From Nageia nagi (lineage: Eukaryota; Pinophyta), in contig JBITNC010000001.1 of the NCBI GenBank assembly GCA_050084985.1, positions 66,526,001 to 66,590,000 of the forward strand: a DNA stretch of 64,000 nt, in the 5' to 3' direction. The translations under genes were made by a program, and so were the position numbers. Of the stretch, positions 23,466 through 34,858 are shown piece after piece. How positions within the stretch are numbered: position 1 is the first letter of the stretch; the number at the start of each line of letters is the position of its first letter. A model generated the notes under the pieces. That model was not told the origin of the DNA and made no database searches. It worked only from the letters and a program-made list of their open reading frames with translations.

Positions 23466-24196
23466 GAAGATTGAATTCTTGTTTAATTAATATTTGTGAT
23501 AACAAATTCATCCCTAGTAGAATTTTATGGCTATATAGTTTTGATCTTATTATGTACACATTCATGGTTAGTTCACTTTGTTGGAGGAACTAGTTGTACA
23601 TTTTTGAGCATATGATACTATTGTAGTTATCCATATATGAGAAACTAGTATGTGTATTTTAACATTGTTTAGTTATCCATATGTGAGAAAATCGTATGTG
23701 CTTATACTCTATCTATTTCATGTTGATCAGTATATTTGTTTTATATACAATAGGTTACTATGAGTGTTGGATTGGCTTTTTCATGATGACTTATAGTGCA
23801 CCATTGATCAGTTTATGAATGAGATTAATTGATTCATTTATATTATATGATTTGAATGTTTATATGATGCATATAACTAATATTGTTAATGATATTCTTA
23901 TAGCTTATAGGTTTCTTCTTAACAGAGGTCACCTACTTCAAGTGGGTAGGCTTGTGGAATTTCATCATGTAAACTTGTTGTTGAATGAATACTTTGTACA
24001 TTAAAACTAATTGCAATTAATGATTATATTATAAAACATTTTTAAATGGTAAATTAGTGAGCCTTGCTTAGGATCCTATTACTTCTCAATGATGTAAAAT
24101 TTCTCATCTCTACTTGTATCTATTATGGAGTAGAACTCTCTTACTCTCTCTCTCTATCTTCTCTTCTCTCTAACCCAATTTTGCATTAAGGGGGAG
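23466..24196 (+). mobile_element. Truncated 3' untranslated region of a second F-family element
   Basis: Aligns with 28582-29309, the 3' untranslated region of F. It starts at GAAGATTGAATTC, includes one GTTATCCATATGTGAG pair (23630-23700) and ends with the polypurine tract AAGGGGGAG (24188-24196) directly before the LTR at 24197. Its gag-pol and 5' LTR are missing. The LTR at 24197 is therefore the 3' LTR of this partial copy as well as the 5' LTR of F. Confidence 0.8.
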
Positions 24197-24703
24197 TGTT
24201 AGAATGTATAATGCATATTGTATTAGGTATCTAAAAAAAAATTTAACCTCATTAAAATAATTAAGAATACTTTCCCCATACACAACCCACTTGTAAAACA
24301 TGTTTATCCCTAAGGATAATGGGAAATCTTGTCCATTGGATCTTAGTGTGCACCTTGGACATTAAGGTGACCCAAGTATGGATTTCTTTTATGAATAGAG
24401 GGCTTACCCTCATTGTTATTCACTCAAGTTTGTATTAGAAAATTTTTCTTAATATTTAAAGATATGGGGAGAGGAAGAGCTTCTTAGCATTGTAAGAGTT
24501 ATCTTGAGAAGCAAAGGATTCTAGCATTAGAGTGGACTACTTTCACTGTTGTGGGAGGAACCACTATATTATCTTGTGTCACTTGTATGAATGATTTTGT
24601 GAGATTGTTACCATTGTGTTTATGCTATTGTGATGATATTTTAGAGATCTTTCATTAGATCTTGGGATATAAGAAAATTAATGTGCGAGTCTTATTTCCA
24701 TCA
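24197..24703 (+). repeat. LTR of element F, left, shared with the upstream partial copy
   Basis: Starts TGTTAGAATGTATAATGC and ends CTTATTTCCATCA. It contains the GGAGGAACCACTATA block (near 24563). It is about 45 bp shorter than the right LTR because of a deletion in its first 100 bp. The TATA box position reads TTATGAATAG, mutated relative to TATAAATA in the right copy. Confidence 0.88.
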
Positions 24704-24705
24704 AT

Positions 24706-24717
24706 TGGTATCTAGAG
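24706..24717 (+). promoter_or_regulatory. Primer binding site of element F
   Basis: TGGTATCTAGAG resembles the tRNA-Met-type site TGGTATCAGAGC, with a one-base insertion. It lies two bases after the LTR. Confidence 0.75.
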
Positions 24718-24807
24718 CCATTCTTGGAGGCTTCTCTTCAACATATTGGAGATCATTCCTACTCCTTCATCCATCTTATTTGGTGAGGTAAAATGTTTGT
24801 GAAGCAA

Positions 24808-27800
24808 ATGAGATACTCTTTTACACTCAAGTACATATTACATGATTCCAAATATGGTATTTGGGAACCTAGGATGAAAGCAGAGCTCCAAGAATGAAAA
24901 CTATGATAAACAGTAAATGAAAATCAAGTTTCTCAAATAAATGAGAATGCACTTAAGGATTAAAACACAAATAATGAGAAGAAACCTATATGATATTTTG
25001 TGCAATTTTAGATAAAGTCCTAATCATGATCTCTTCTTCACACTCCTTAAAGGAAGCTTGGGACAAGCTAAATAAAATCTACCTTGGCTCCAAATTCTCT
25101 AAGAGGTTCACCATTCTCCAAAAATTGTTGTGGCTGAATTGGATCAATGATGAGTTTATGGTATTCATCATCCTACAAAGTCTCTCTTCTAAATTTAGTC
25201 ACTTTGTGATAGTTATTGAGACAAGACTTGATGATGAAGAAGAAGGGTTCTCCTTGGAAAATCGTTCATGACTTCTTATAAAACAAAAAGAAACTCTCAA
25301 TAAAAAGTTGTTGATATCCACTCCTAAGGAGCATCCTCTAGCACTTGGACTAATGAAGATTCAATTTAAAAAGTTCCATAATCAAAATAAATCTTCTCAT
25401 GCTTTGAAAGGGACTTCAAGAAAGGTGGAAAAAAATGTAAAATGGCAATGACATTTCTAACAAATCTAAATATAAAGACCAAATTTGATGATAATTGTAA
25501 TTTTTGTGTCATCTATGGTCACAAGGAATTGGATTGCTTTAAGAAAAAGATTGAACAAGGTGCTAAAGGATCTGAAAAATCAAACAAATTCAAAGCTAAT
25601 ATGAAGAATAGTAAATATAATTTTACATATGGTCTTTAATCCAAGTCTTGCACTTTCTTGAATGATTAGATTATTGAATCTAGGTGCACTAATCACATGT
25701 ATTTTGAAAAAGATAAGTTTTAACATTTTCATAAGTTTAAAAAAGATGCATTTGTGATATGTGATAATTCAATCCTTGAAGTTCAAGGGATTAGGAGTGT
25801 GTTGATTCATGGGAAGGTTCTTGAAAATGTTCTCTATGTGCAAAAACTCACTATGAACATTCTTTCTATAATTCAAGATGTAAGGAAAGGATATTTATTT
25901 TAGTTCAATTCATATTCTTGGTACATCAAGAAAGGATTTTCTACTTTGGTGAAAGGATCGATGAAATATGATCTCTACATTATGGATCAAGTGCCAACAA
26001 AGATGTACCTTGCTATGAATGTTTACTTTAGGGGAAATATTTGGCATCATCAATTAAGATACCTTAACTATAAGAGCATTCAATATATTAAAAAACCAAG
26101 AACTTATGGAAGGTTTACCATCAATATCACCCATAATTGGTCTTTCTAAGAAGTGCATCTTATGCAAGATGAATAGGCAAAATTTTAGAAAGATAAGGAA
26201 ATAAGGGCAACACAATCTCTTTAACTTGTACATTCAAATTTGATGGGTTCATTTCAAACTAGGTCTCTTGGGGTAGCATCTTATATTTTGACCTTCATCA
26301 ATAACTTTAGTAGGATGACATTGGTTATCTACTTGAGTACATGGATCAAACCTTTGATAGGTTTAAAGACTTCAAATCCTTAGTTAAAAATTAGTATGAT
26401 TTCAAAATAGATGTTGAGATTTGATCATTTGGATGAACATAATAGCAATGAGTTCAATGATTATTATACCAAATATAGGATAAAGAGGTTATTCATAATC
26501 CCTTACATCCCTTAACAAAATGGTGTTGCTGAAAGAAAGAATAAGATCATTAATGAAATGGTTAGGTGCATGTTGGGCAATCTCCCTAGTTTCTTATGGG
26601 TGAAGTTGTAAAGACTATGATCCCCTAAATAGGTTCTCTATGAAAAAAGTTTAAGGAAAAACCATGTATGAGGTATTTACAAGAAAAAAACCTAACATCT
26701 CTCACCTTAGGATTTTTGATTGTGATGCCTATGCCTTTATTGTCTTTGAGAAAAGATATAAGTTGGAAAAATGATCTAAAAAGTGCATCTTTATGGTCAA
26801 TAATAGTCAATATAGAGGCTGCATGCTCTACTTTCCTTCCACCAAAGCAATGTTCATCTTGATGGATATAAATTTTAATGAACTACCTAAGGAATTTTCT
26901 CCCTATGACAACTTGGATGATCTTAATGACTCTTCTATTGCACCTAACTAGTTAGATGTCAGTATAGATAAGTCACCTTAGGAATGAAATTCTCCAACAT
27001 AAAGGATAATGAAAAGTATGACCTTAAATAAATCCTTATTTTCAAAAATAAATAGCAAGAATAAGCCCTCATCATTCAAGGAAGCTTCGAAGTATGAATG
27101 TTGGATCGAAGCCATGAAAGTAGAATATGAGGCTCTAATGAAAAATCAAACTTGGGATTTGATTTCCTCTCCCAATAAATTAATTATGATTAACAAAAAC
27201 TGTATGTACATGGTTAAATACAATTTATTTGGAGAAATAGAGAAATATAAGGCAAGGTTAGTAGTCAAGGGTTTCTCTCAGAAATAATGAGTTGATTATG
27301 AGGAAACCTTTGCTACAATGGAAAAGACACCCACAGTTAGGATAATACTTTCCCTTTCAGCATCTTAGGGATAGAAATTTTTTCAACTTGATGTTAAGAG
27401 TGCTTTTTTCAATGGTGAATTAGATGTGGAGATCTACATGAATCAACCAAAAGGGTTTATTGTGGAAGGCAAAGAGTTTCTTGTATGCAAGCTAAAGAAG
27501 TCTTTGTATGGACTTAAGCAAGCTCCTAGAGATTGGTACAAAAATATTTTAGGATACTTTGTGAATATTGGGTTCTCTAAGTGCTTTTCTAAATTCAATC
27601 TATATGTGCTCAACTAGGGACAAGGCTTAGTCTTGATTCTACTCTATGTAGATAATCTTTTGAGCACATGCAATAATATCGAAATCATCCAAGAGTGGAT
27701 ATCCAAACTTAAGATAACATTAGATATTACTAATCTTGGTCTCTTGCACTACTACATTGAAATTCAAAGTATACCAATATAGATATTATAGTTACCTTAT

Positions 27801-28590
27801 TAAATTTAGTATATCTCATATATATTACAAAATTTTGAAATGGAGGAGTGCAAATTTGCTTCAATCCCAATCTCTCTTGGAATCACTCTATCTCTTAGCT
27901 CCAACTCTTAGTTGGAAGATGCTTCAGATAATAAGAAATTAATTAGAAATCTTCTTTATTTTACTATCTCTAGTACAAATATTTCTTTGTAGTAAATCTT
28001 ATGGTATGGTTTATGCAAAAATCATATGTTGAGAACCTCAATGTTAAGCAAATCTTAAGGTATTTTATAGGAATGAAGGATCTTGCTCTTAAGTATTCCA
28101 AGTTACCCTCGTTATTCTCTCAAGGTACTAAAATAATAACTATGGGGGAGATATAGATGAAAGGAAATCAAACTCTACTTATATATTTAGCATTGGTTGA
28201 GGTGATATCTCTTAGGCTTCCAAGAAGCAACCTATTACGAGTCTCTCTACCATAAAGGTCAAATATTAAGCCATGTCATTCATGGCCCAGGAAGCCATTT
28301 GGTTGAGGTATCTTTTGGAAGAAATTGGGTAGAGCAGGTTCATCCATATCAAATGTTTTTAGATAATCAGTCGACTATTACTTTGGAAAAAAGCCCTATT
28401 TCTATCAAAGAATAAAACATGTTGAAATCCAAACACATGTTATCATGGAGAAGGTTCTAGATAATATCTTATAATTTTAGTATTATCAATCAGTCCTCAA
28501 CTTCATTGATTTATTCATCAAGCCCCTTATTGAAGCTTAGTTTTGCAAGCTTAAGGAGTGTATTGGGTATTAAGGGGGAGAGTAAAGATT
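24808..28590 (+). pseudogene. Degenerate gag-pol of element F
   Basis: Start chosen at ATG 24808 because MRYSFTLKYILHDSKYGIWE aligns residue by residue with the gag starts of E and B. The UBN2 gag core is at 24990-25271 (KEAWDKLNKIYLGSKFSKRF, NWINDEFMVFIILQSL). The CCHC knuckle is intact (CNFCVIYGHKELDC, near 25495-25540). The protease motif reads ESRCTNHM where DSGCTNHM is expected, so the catalytic Asp is lost. The GAG-pre-integrase region and integrase lie at 25946-26620, with NGVAERKNKI-like sequence near 26520. Reverse transcriptase has QLDVKSAFFNGELDVEIYM and KKSLYGLKQAPRDWY (27380-27540), but YVDD is changed to YVDN (near 27648). RNase H runs to about 28570. Many stops; dead. Confidence 0.9.
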
Positions 28591-29309
28591 GAATTCTTGT
28601 AGAATTCATGTTTATGATGACAAATTCAAACTTAGGAGAATTTTATGGCTATATAGTGTTGATATTGTTATGTACACCTTCATGGTTAGTTCGCTCTATG
28701 TAAGGAACTAGTTATGCATTTTTGAGCATATGATTGCTTCTGTTAGCACTATTTCAATTATCCATATATGAAGAACTAGTATGTATTTTTTGATAATATT
28801 TAGTTATCCATATATGAGGAACTCATATGTGCTTATGCTCTATATGTTTGATGTTGATCAACATATTTTTTTATATACAATAGGTGACTGAGTGTTGGCT
28901 TAGCATCTTCGTGATAACTTATAGTGCACCATTGATCAATTTATGAATGGGATTGATTGATTAATTTATATTATGTTGATATGAAAGTTTATATGATGCA
29001 TTTAACTGATCTTGTTAATGAGATGGTTGTAACTTGTAGGTTTCTTCTTAAGATAGTAGGTTACCTACTTCAAATGGATAGGCTCATAGAGGCTCATCAT
29101 GCCAACTTGTTTTTTAATGACTACTTTGTATAGTGAAACCAATTATGATTAATGATTATATTGTAAACCATTATTAAATAGTAAAGTGGTGAGCCTTTCT
29201 TAGGATCCTATTACTTATTAATGATGTAAAAGTTATCATCTTCACTTTTATCTATTATGGAGGATTTATCTTCTCTTTTTTCTAACTCCAATATTGCATT
29301 AAGGGGGAG
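28591..29309 (+). other. 3' untranslated region of element F, with polypurine tracts
   Basis: Lies between an internal polypurine tract at the end of pol (TAAGGGGGAG, 28571-28580) and the LTR-adjacent tract AAGGGGGAG (29301-29309). It has one pair of GTTATCCATATATGAGGAAC-type units (28750-28850). No ORF with a domain. Confidence 0.7.
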
Positions 29310-29862
29310 TGTTAGAATGTATAATGCATATTATGTCAGGTATTTAAAAAAAAAAGAAATGTAACCTTATTAATGTTATTCATTTAAATACTTTCCAAAG
29401 TATTTAAGTAAATAATAATTAAGGAGACTTTCCCCATACAAAAACCACTTGTAGGACATGCTTATCCCTAAGGATAATGGAAAAATTTGTCCATTAGATC
29501 TTTGTGTGCACCTTGGATATTAAGGTGACCCAAAGTGTGGATTTCTCCTATAAATAGAGGGATTCTCCTCATTGTTATTCATTCAAAGTTGTAGTAGATA
29601 AATACTCTTAGTTTTTAGAGAGATATGGAGAGGAAGAGCTTCTTATCATTGTAAGAGTTATCTTGAGAAGTAAAGGATTCTAGTATTAGAGTGGACTACT
29701 CTCACCTTTGTGGGAGGAACCACTATAATATCTTATTTTACTTATGTGAATGAGTTTATGAGATTATTATCATTATGTTTATGCTATTGTGATGATGTTT
29801 TAGAAAGCTTTCATGATATCTTGGGATATAAGAAAATTAGTGTGTTAGTCTTATTTCCATTA
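29310..29862 (+). repeat. 3' LTR of element F
   Basis: Starts TGTTAGAATGTATAATGC; its end CTTATTTCCATTA shows CA changed to TA. TATAAATA lies at 29549-29556. The right flank begins GGGTT. Confidence 0.86.
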
Positions 29863-30196
29863 GGGTTAGCCATGATTTTAAGGGTGTGAGTTGTTATGTT
29901 CATGTTTTTAGTCCATTGTATTATAATACTACTATGTGGTTTTAGGAGAGTATTTACACTATAAATATAATAGTGGTGGATATATTAAAGTATCATATGT
30001 ATTGTATCATATGTATTATAGAATCCTGGATTAGTGTGTATGTCTTGGGTTGGGCATGGGAGTGTATGATGGGGAATCTTAGATCAATTCATATATCTTA
30101 GGTTGGCCATGAGAGTGCATGATAGAGCATATATATGTTGATTCATAATAGATCATGTATGATTCATGGTTTGTGGAGAATTATGAATGGTGTTGG
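29863..30196. other. Gap between elements F and C
   Basis: No gene seen. A roughly 30-bp segment around GTCTTGGGTTGGGCATGGGAG (30040-30070) recurs diverged at 30095-30123. The last five bases, GTTGG, are the probable left target copy of element C. Confidence 0.4.
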
Positions 30197-30407
30197 TTTT
30201 AGAACTAAAAATACATTATTGTATAAATTATTCTTTAGATACTATCTAAAGAATAACATTTCTTCTTTTTATGTAAATCATTATTTAATCCACTTAATAC
30301 TTAAAATGTATTACCAAATACCTTTTAATAATTTAGTGATTTAATTATTATGAGAATTTTATCTCACTTAAGCTCATAGGCATACCCACCCATAGGGATG
30401 CATATCT
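30197..30407 (+). repeat. 5' LTR of element C, left part
   Basis: Aligns with 50350 onward: TTTTAGAACTAA against TGTTAATAACTAA, then TAAATTATTCTTTA and TATCTAAAGAATAA. It stops at GCATATCT, where the 3' LTR continues GCACATCC, because element D is inserted here. Confidence 0.85.
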
Positions 30408-31082
30408 TATTAGAATTTGCACTTGATTGAAGACTTCAAACTTGAAGTTCCTAGACTTTTCCTTAAAATTGGACTAGTACAAATAGATCAATAAAATTTG
30501 AAGAGAATTAAATTTTTGTGGATACATATAATTGAGTTTATTATTTTTTCATTAGATGGTGCTCAAATATACCTTTCCAATGAGTATATACATGCCTACC
30601 TTCTCTATATGATTGATCATCGTATTGGTTATTTTCTGATGAACTATCCTTATATGCCTAGAAATGCTTTGATCCTACTCATTTTCTCAGAGTGAAATGC
30701 CTCAGCATTTAATACCTTATAAAATACCTTAGAATTTTATATTTTGGGAAATACCTCAGCATTTATTACTACCCATGTATTTTATCATTAATTTTTGGCT
30801 ATTTTGACATTTATGATGTTTTCACTAGTTTTTCTTAGTTCCACTTTGTTTGGGAATCAATTACTTTGTAGGTGTAATGGGAGATAGTCTTATAACATGT
30901 TTGAAAATTCCATTTAGTATTTTTAGTTATATTTGAGTGGATTTTATGTAATAGTTTATAGCATTTAGTTTCTCATTCATGTAACCTCCATGAGAGCTCA
31001 TTTTCAGTTACTCATTGGAGCTCTATATATTGTACTATGAATTTCTTAATGAAACATATTGCATCAACATTAAATCATCTCA
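30408..31082 (+). repeat. 5' LTR of element D
   Basis: Starts TATTAGAATTTGCAC (TG decayed to TA) and ends AAATCATCTCA. It has a late TATA-like stretch, CTCTATATATTGTAC (31021-31035), close to the end. It matches 33910-34549 over its length, with indels. Confidence 0.88.
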
Positions 31083-31437
31083 TATTGGAATAAGAGCTTG
31101 TATATCTATATGGGTTAAAGTAGAGTTTATGGGTACTTTAAGAAGAACTTATCAAGTTTTCTCATAAGTGATCTAAGAGAGTTTTTGCTATTTATTATAT
31201 GAGATTTTTTATGATTCTGAATGTGTGTAGGTGAGTAAGAGAGAGATCTGAGAGCTCTATAAAGACTATAGTCTAGTGTGGGATGTAGCATGAGTGTATG
31301 TATTATATATGATCAAGTTTGTTGTTATTGTAATATTTTTCCAAAAATTGAGAGTGTGAGATTTATGAGAGCAAGTTTGTTATTGTAGAATATTTATGAA
31401 ATCCTTACATTTGTGATTTCTTGTTGGTATTTGAATG

Positions 31438-31862
31438 ATGACCAACAAAAATATGAACTATGAATTGCATGCTCCAATATTTGCTGGAGAAGAGTACATT
31501 TTTTAGCAAGTGAAAATAAAGCATTTCTTGATTATCAAAGGACTTTGGAATTGCATCATTAATGAGTATGAGGAACCAAAAGACTACAGCAACCTTGTAG
31601 AAGAAAGAAGAGAAAGGAAAGAGGAACAACACCAAAATTTCATAGCCTTGTTGGAGATCAGAAAAGTTTGGAGAAAAATACTTTTCCACTCATTGAAAGT
31701 TTTAGGAAAATTGCAAGTGCATGGAAAAGACTACAAAATATTTTTGGGATTGAGTTTGATGATTATGTGGCAAGGGGGACTCTTATGAAGATCAACCGTA
31801 TTTTGAAGATTTTTGTGGGAACCTTTTTGTGCAAGATTTTGAGGAAACTTATGAAGTATTAG
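31438..31862 (+). pseudogene. Copia-type gag of element D
   Basis: From ATG 31438 one frame gives APIFAGEEYIF, a stop where Trp is expected, QVKIKHFLIIKGLWNCIINE, YEEPKDYSNLVEERRERKEE and HQNFIALLEIRK. A shift near 31668 leads into FPLIESFRKIASAWKRLQNI, FGIEFDDYVARGTL. This is the DUF4219/UBN2 gag pattern: F.G.NY..W...M...L....LW, EEP.DYS.L, ...I.....IFPLI....TAKEAW..L...Y. It differs clearly from the gag of A, B, C, E and F, so D is not a deletion product of those elements. One stop and one frameshift; no start-site signal beyond the ATG. Confidence 0.8.
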
Positions 31863-33763
31863 GTGATTGTTGTGTTGAAATAGGTTATTAAGTCTTAGGT
31901 GATTGTTGTTCCAAGAATGTTGATGATGATATTTTTATTGTTCCATATTTATTTTATGATGATTACTTCTTAGAGGAGGCATACAATGTTCCCAAGATAG
32001 TTTATAGTCCTCTTAAGGGGGATAATGAATATGTTGATGGCTTTATCTTGGAAAAGAAAGTATATGTTGATGCTTATTTCAATAAGACATATCAAGATGT
32101 TGTTATTACTGATTTTTATCTTAACAAGAAGATGAATCCAAATGTTTGTAATATTTGTAATAAAGTTGCAACTATTAAAGACTCTCACAAGGAGAGAAAG
32201 AGCATGTTGACATTCCTACAAAGGGGGAGAAAGATAAAAATATTATGTATATCTCATTTAAGAGGCACTTGTTATAATATCATTCCATGATAATGATACT
32301 TGTTTTAAATACCACTAATATAAGGTGGAATATGATGCTTATTATGAAGACCACCAAGATAAGGTGGAAGAAGAGTTTCTCATGGAAGAGGCCCAAGATA
32401 GAATTTTGATGAAGGAGATTAATGTAATGAATCCACACAAACATGGAGTATGATGAAAACAAGGATAAAACACTTCACCATGATTGGCTCACTTATGTTA
32501 ATTTGAAGATTGTTTTATTAAAAGAGGAAATGGAAAACTAATTTCTTGGCAAAACAAATTTGCAAGAAGATGAAGATACACTCATGGAAGAGTGTTGTTG
32601 TTTGGATGTAGCTCACTTAGATGAAGATGAATATAATTTATTTTAAATGGTGTATTATAAATAATCAGATTTGGGAGCTCACTCATTTGGAGTGAAAGGT
32701 TATCTTGTTGAAAAGGCAACAAATGAGGTAATATAGGATTTTGATCGAAGCTAGTATGTAAATGAAAAAGAAATAGAAGCTATCACTTATTGTTTGAGGA
32801 TCACTTATATGGAGTGAAGCACACTTTGTATAAAGAAGAGATAAAGAGTGAAGATACAATGGAGATTACTGGGCTTCAAGTTTTAAACACTATGGAGTCA
32901 TCAATTATGGAACTTGAAAATCACTCCCATGGAGTGAATATAGTGAGTGTTGATAGTTGTCTCACAAAGGCAATAATAAGTGAAGAAGTGAAGAGGATAA
33001 GTTTTAGAGAGTTTATGGCTACCACCAATACAAAAGTAAATTGATTTGGTATAAATGAAGGCTTATGGGATCCTGCTCAAAGCATCATTGGAGGTAATAG
33101 TTTTTTGTTATTTGATTTTGGCATTAATGATTATTTGAGTAGATGGTTGATAGAATTTTTGAGGCTACTAATGGAGAATAAGAATTTTGAGGCTACTAAT
33201 GGAGAATAAGTATGTCTTACAAGGACATCATATGAAAACTTACAAGTGGCACCTCATCCTTGGAAAGCACAATTTGCAAGATTTGAGGCTTGGATTATGA
33301 AGACTCCTTTGAATACTATTTTTGAAGATTATTGTATAAAATAACCATGAATACCTTTCTTTCTAAAATAAATACATTAATTGTTGAAAATCCTTGGATG
33401 AAGGAGATATATGCAACAATAGTGAGGATTAATAAATTATGTGAAGAATATTGCTTTCCAATTGCATATGTAATAAGTCATATCATGGCTCTATGTTGTT
33501 TGAAGTTTTTTAAAGAGATATATGAGAGAGTATTATGGTTTAATCATATATGTAACATTGTTGAATCTTGTAAATGCACCACTTGGGAAGTATGGTGCAA
33601 ACATGTGAGAAAAGATGAGCAAGAATGGTTTATAAGGATGTTTGATATGTTTGAAATGTTAAAACAAGACATTTTTGATGAAGTGGAAGTAGTTAATCAA
33701 AAGGCACTCAATATCTTTTCGCAAAAAGTAAATTTCAGAAAGGACATCCCACATATAGAGTGA
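31800..33763 (+). pseudogene. Unassigned coding-like region of element D
   Basis: Downstream of gag, long stretches are open and acidic. 31861-32290 reads DDDIFIVPYLFYDDYFLEEA, VYVDAYFNKTYQDVVITDFY, then VCNICNKVATIKDSHKERKS. 32300-32460 has YEDHQDKVEEEFLMEEA. 32560-33044 has repeated HSFGVKG, DHLYGVKHTLY and HSHGVN segments. 33332-33763 is a 143-codon ORF with ENPWMKEIYATIVRINKLCE and EVWCKHVRKDEQEWFIRMF. I recognise no family. A roughly 28-bp tandem duplication lies at 33153-33210. Whether this was one protein or several cannot be decided; stops divide it at least four times. It is not reverse transcriptase, integrase or protease by motif. Confidence 0.5.
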
Positions 33764-33909
33764 AGGAATGCCAAAACTAATTTTTGCAATTTTTGAGTTT
33801 TTTACTTCAAGACTTGAAGAAATAGAAAAGAATACTAATAAATAAATTCTTCCAAGTTTTTGATGCTTCTAAACTACTAGAATATTTCCTTTAGCATGAT
33901 GGGGGAGTA

Positions 33910-34549
33910 TGTTGGAATTTGCACTTGATTGAATACATCAAACTTGAAGTTCCAAGACTTTTCCTTGAAATTGGACTAGTTAAAACAACTTAATCAAATT
34001 TGGAGAGGAATATATTTTAATGAATACATATAATTGAGTTTATTATTTTTGCATTATATAGTTCTTAAATATACCTTTCCAATGATATACACATGCCTAC
34101 CTTATCTAGAATATTGACCATCATATTAGCTATTTTCTGTCAAATTATCCTTATATGCCCAAAATGCCTTAGCATTTCATACCTTGGAAAACACCTCAAC
34201 ATTTAATATTTTGGGAAACCCCTTAGTGTTTCTTACTACCCTATGTAATTTTTTAGTAGTTTTTGGTAGTTTCGATATTTATGATGTTTTGACTAGTTTT
34301 TCTTAGTTCCACTTGTTTGGGCATCAGTTACTTTGTATGCGTAATGGGAGATAATCCTAAAATATGTTTGTAACTACCATTAAGTATTTTTAGTTAGATT
34401 TGAGTGGATTTTATGTAACATTCCATATCATTTAGTTTTTCATTCATGTAACCTCCATGAGAGATCAATTTTAGTTACTCATTGGAGATCTATATATTGT
34501 ACTATTAATTTCTTAATGAAATAGATTGTATTAGCATCAAATTATCTCA
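33910..34549 (+). repeat. 3' LTR of element D
   Basis: Starts TGTTGGAATTTGCACTTG and ends AAATTATCTCA. It is preceded by the polypurine tract and followed by target copy CATCC and the rest of the C LTR. Confidence 0.88.
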
Positions 34550-34844
34550 CATCCCATATGCATGAGTTCTCTACCTATAAATATAGGGATTCCCTTATGC
34601 ATTTTACACTTGTAGAAAAAATTATTATGCTAATTGTTTATAGAGAGTTAGTAAGAGAGTCCTTGAGAAGAGTTTGTAAGAGAGATTTTATTCTTGAGAA
34701 GTAATAGAATTTAGATTTAAGAGTGGATATTTCTATGAGATTACTCACATAGTTTATATCTACTTTGTATAATTACTCTTGAGTTTATAATTTAAAGAGA
34801 TTACTTCACGTAGATCTTGGGTGGAGACATTCTACTCTCCTTCA
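34550..34844 (+). repeat. 5' LTR of element C, right part
   Basis: Resumes at CATCCCATATGCATGAG, matching the 3' LTR of C at about 50546. TATAAATA lies at 34576-34583. Ends CTACTCTCCTTCA. Confidence 0.87.
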
Positions 34845-34846
34845 AT

Positions 34847-34858
34847 TGGTATCAAAGC
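34847..34858 (+). promoter_or_regulatory. Primer binding site of element C
   Basis: TGGTATCAAAGC lies two bases after the LTR and differs by one base from the tRNA-Met-type site. Confidence 0.88.

Larger units (their letters stand above)
24197..29862 (+). mobile_element. Element F: Copia retrotransposon lacking the long leader
   Basis: LTR (24197-24703), primer site (24706), short leader, gag-pol (24808-28590), 3' untranslated region and LTR (29310-29862), 5.7 kb in all. It differs from A, B, C and E in lacking the 2.3-3.1 kb leader. The first part of the leader (to AAG at 24804) is joined directly to CAAATG at the gag start, exactly where a spliced RNA would join. No target duplication pairs the two outer LTR ends, because the left LTR is preceded by a polypurine tract of another copy. 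The coding region is broken throughout. Confidence 0.87.
30408..34549 (+). mobile_element. Element D: gag-only, non-autonomous LTR retrotransposon
   Basis: 4.1 kb with 640-675 bp LTRs (30408-31082 and 33910-34549), a primer site (TGGAATAAGAGC, from about 31085) and a polypurine tract (GATGGGGGAGTA, 33898-33909). It lies in the 5' LTR of element C. Target copies are TATCT (30403-30407) and CATCC (34550-34554), identical except for two C-to-T changes; the uninterrupted 3' LTR of C has CATCC at this point. Internally there is a Copia-type gag followed by about 2 kb of acidic, partly open sequence with no protease, integrase, reverse transcriptase or RNase H motif. This is the organisation of gag-carrying non-autonomous elements (TR-GAG type), which depend on enzymes made elsewhere. 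Confidence 0.86.

Noticed and set aside
32048-32290. CNIC...H sequence in D as a CCHC zinc knuckle
   Set aside because: The spacing does not fit CX2CX4HX4C and the last Cys is missing.
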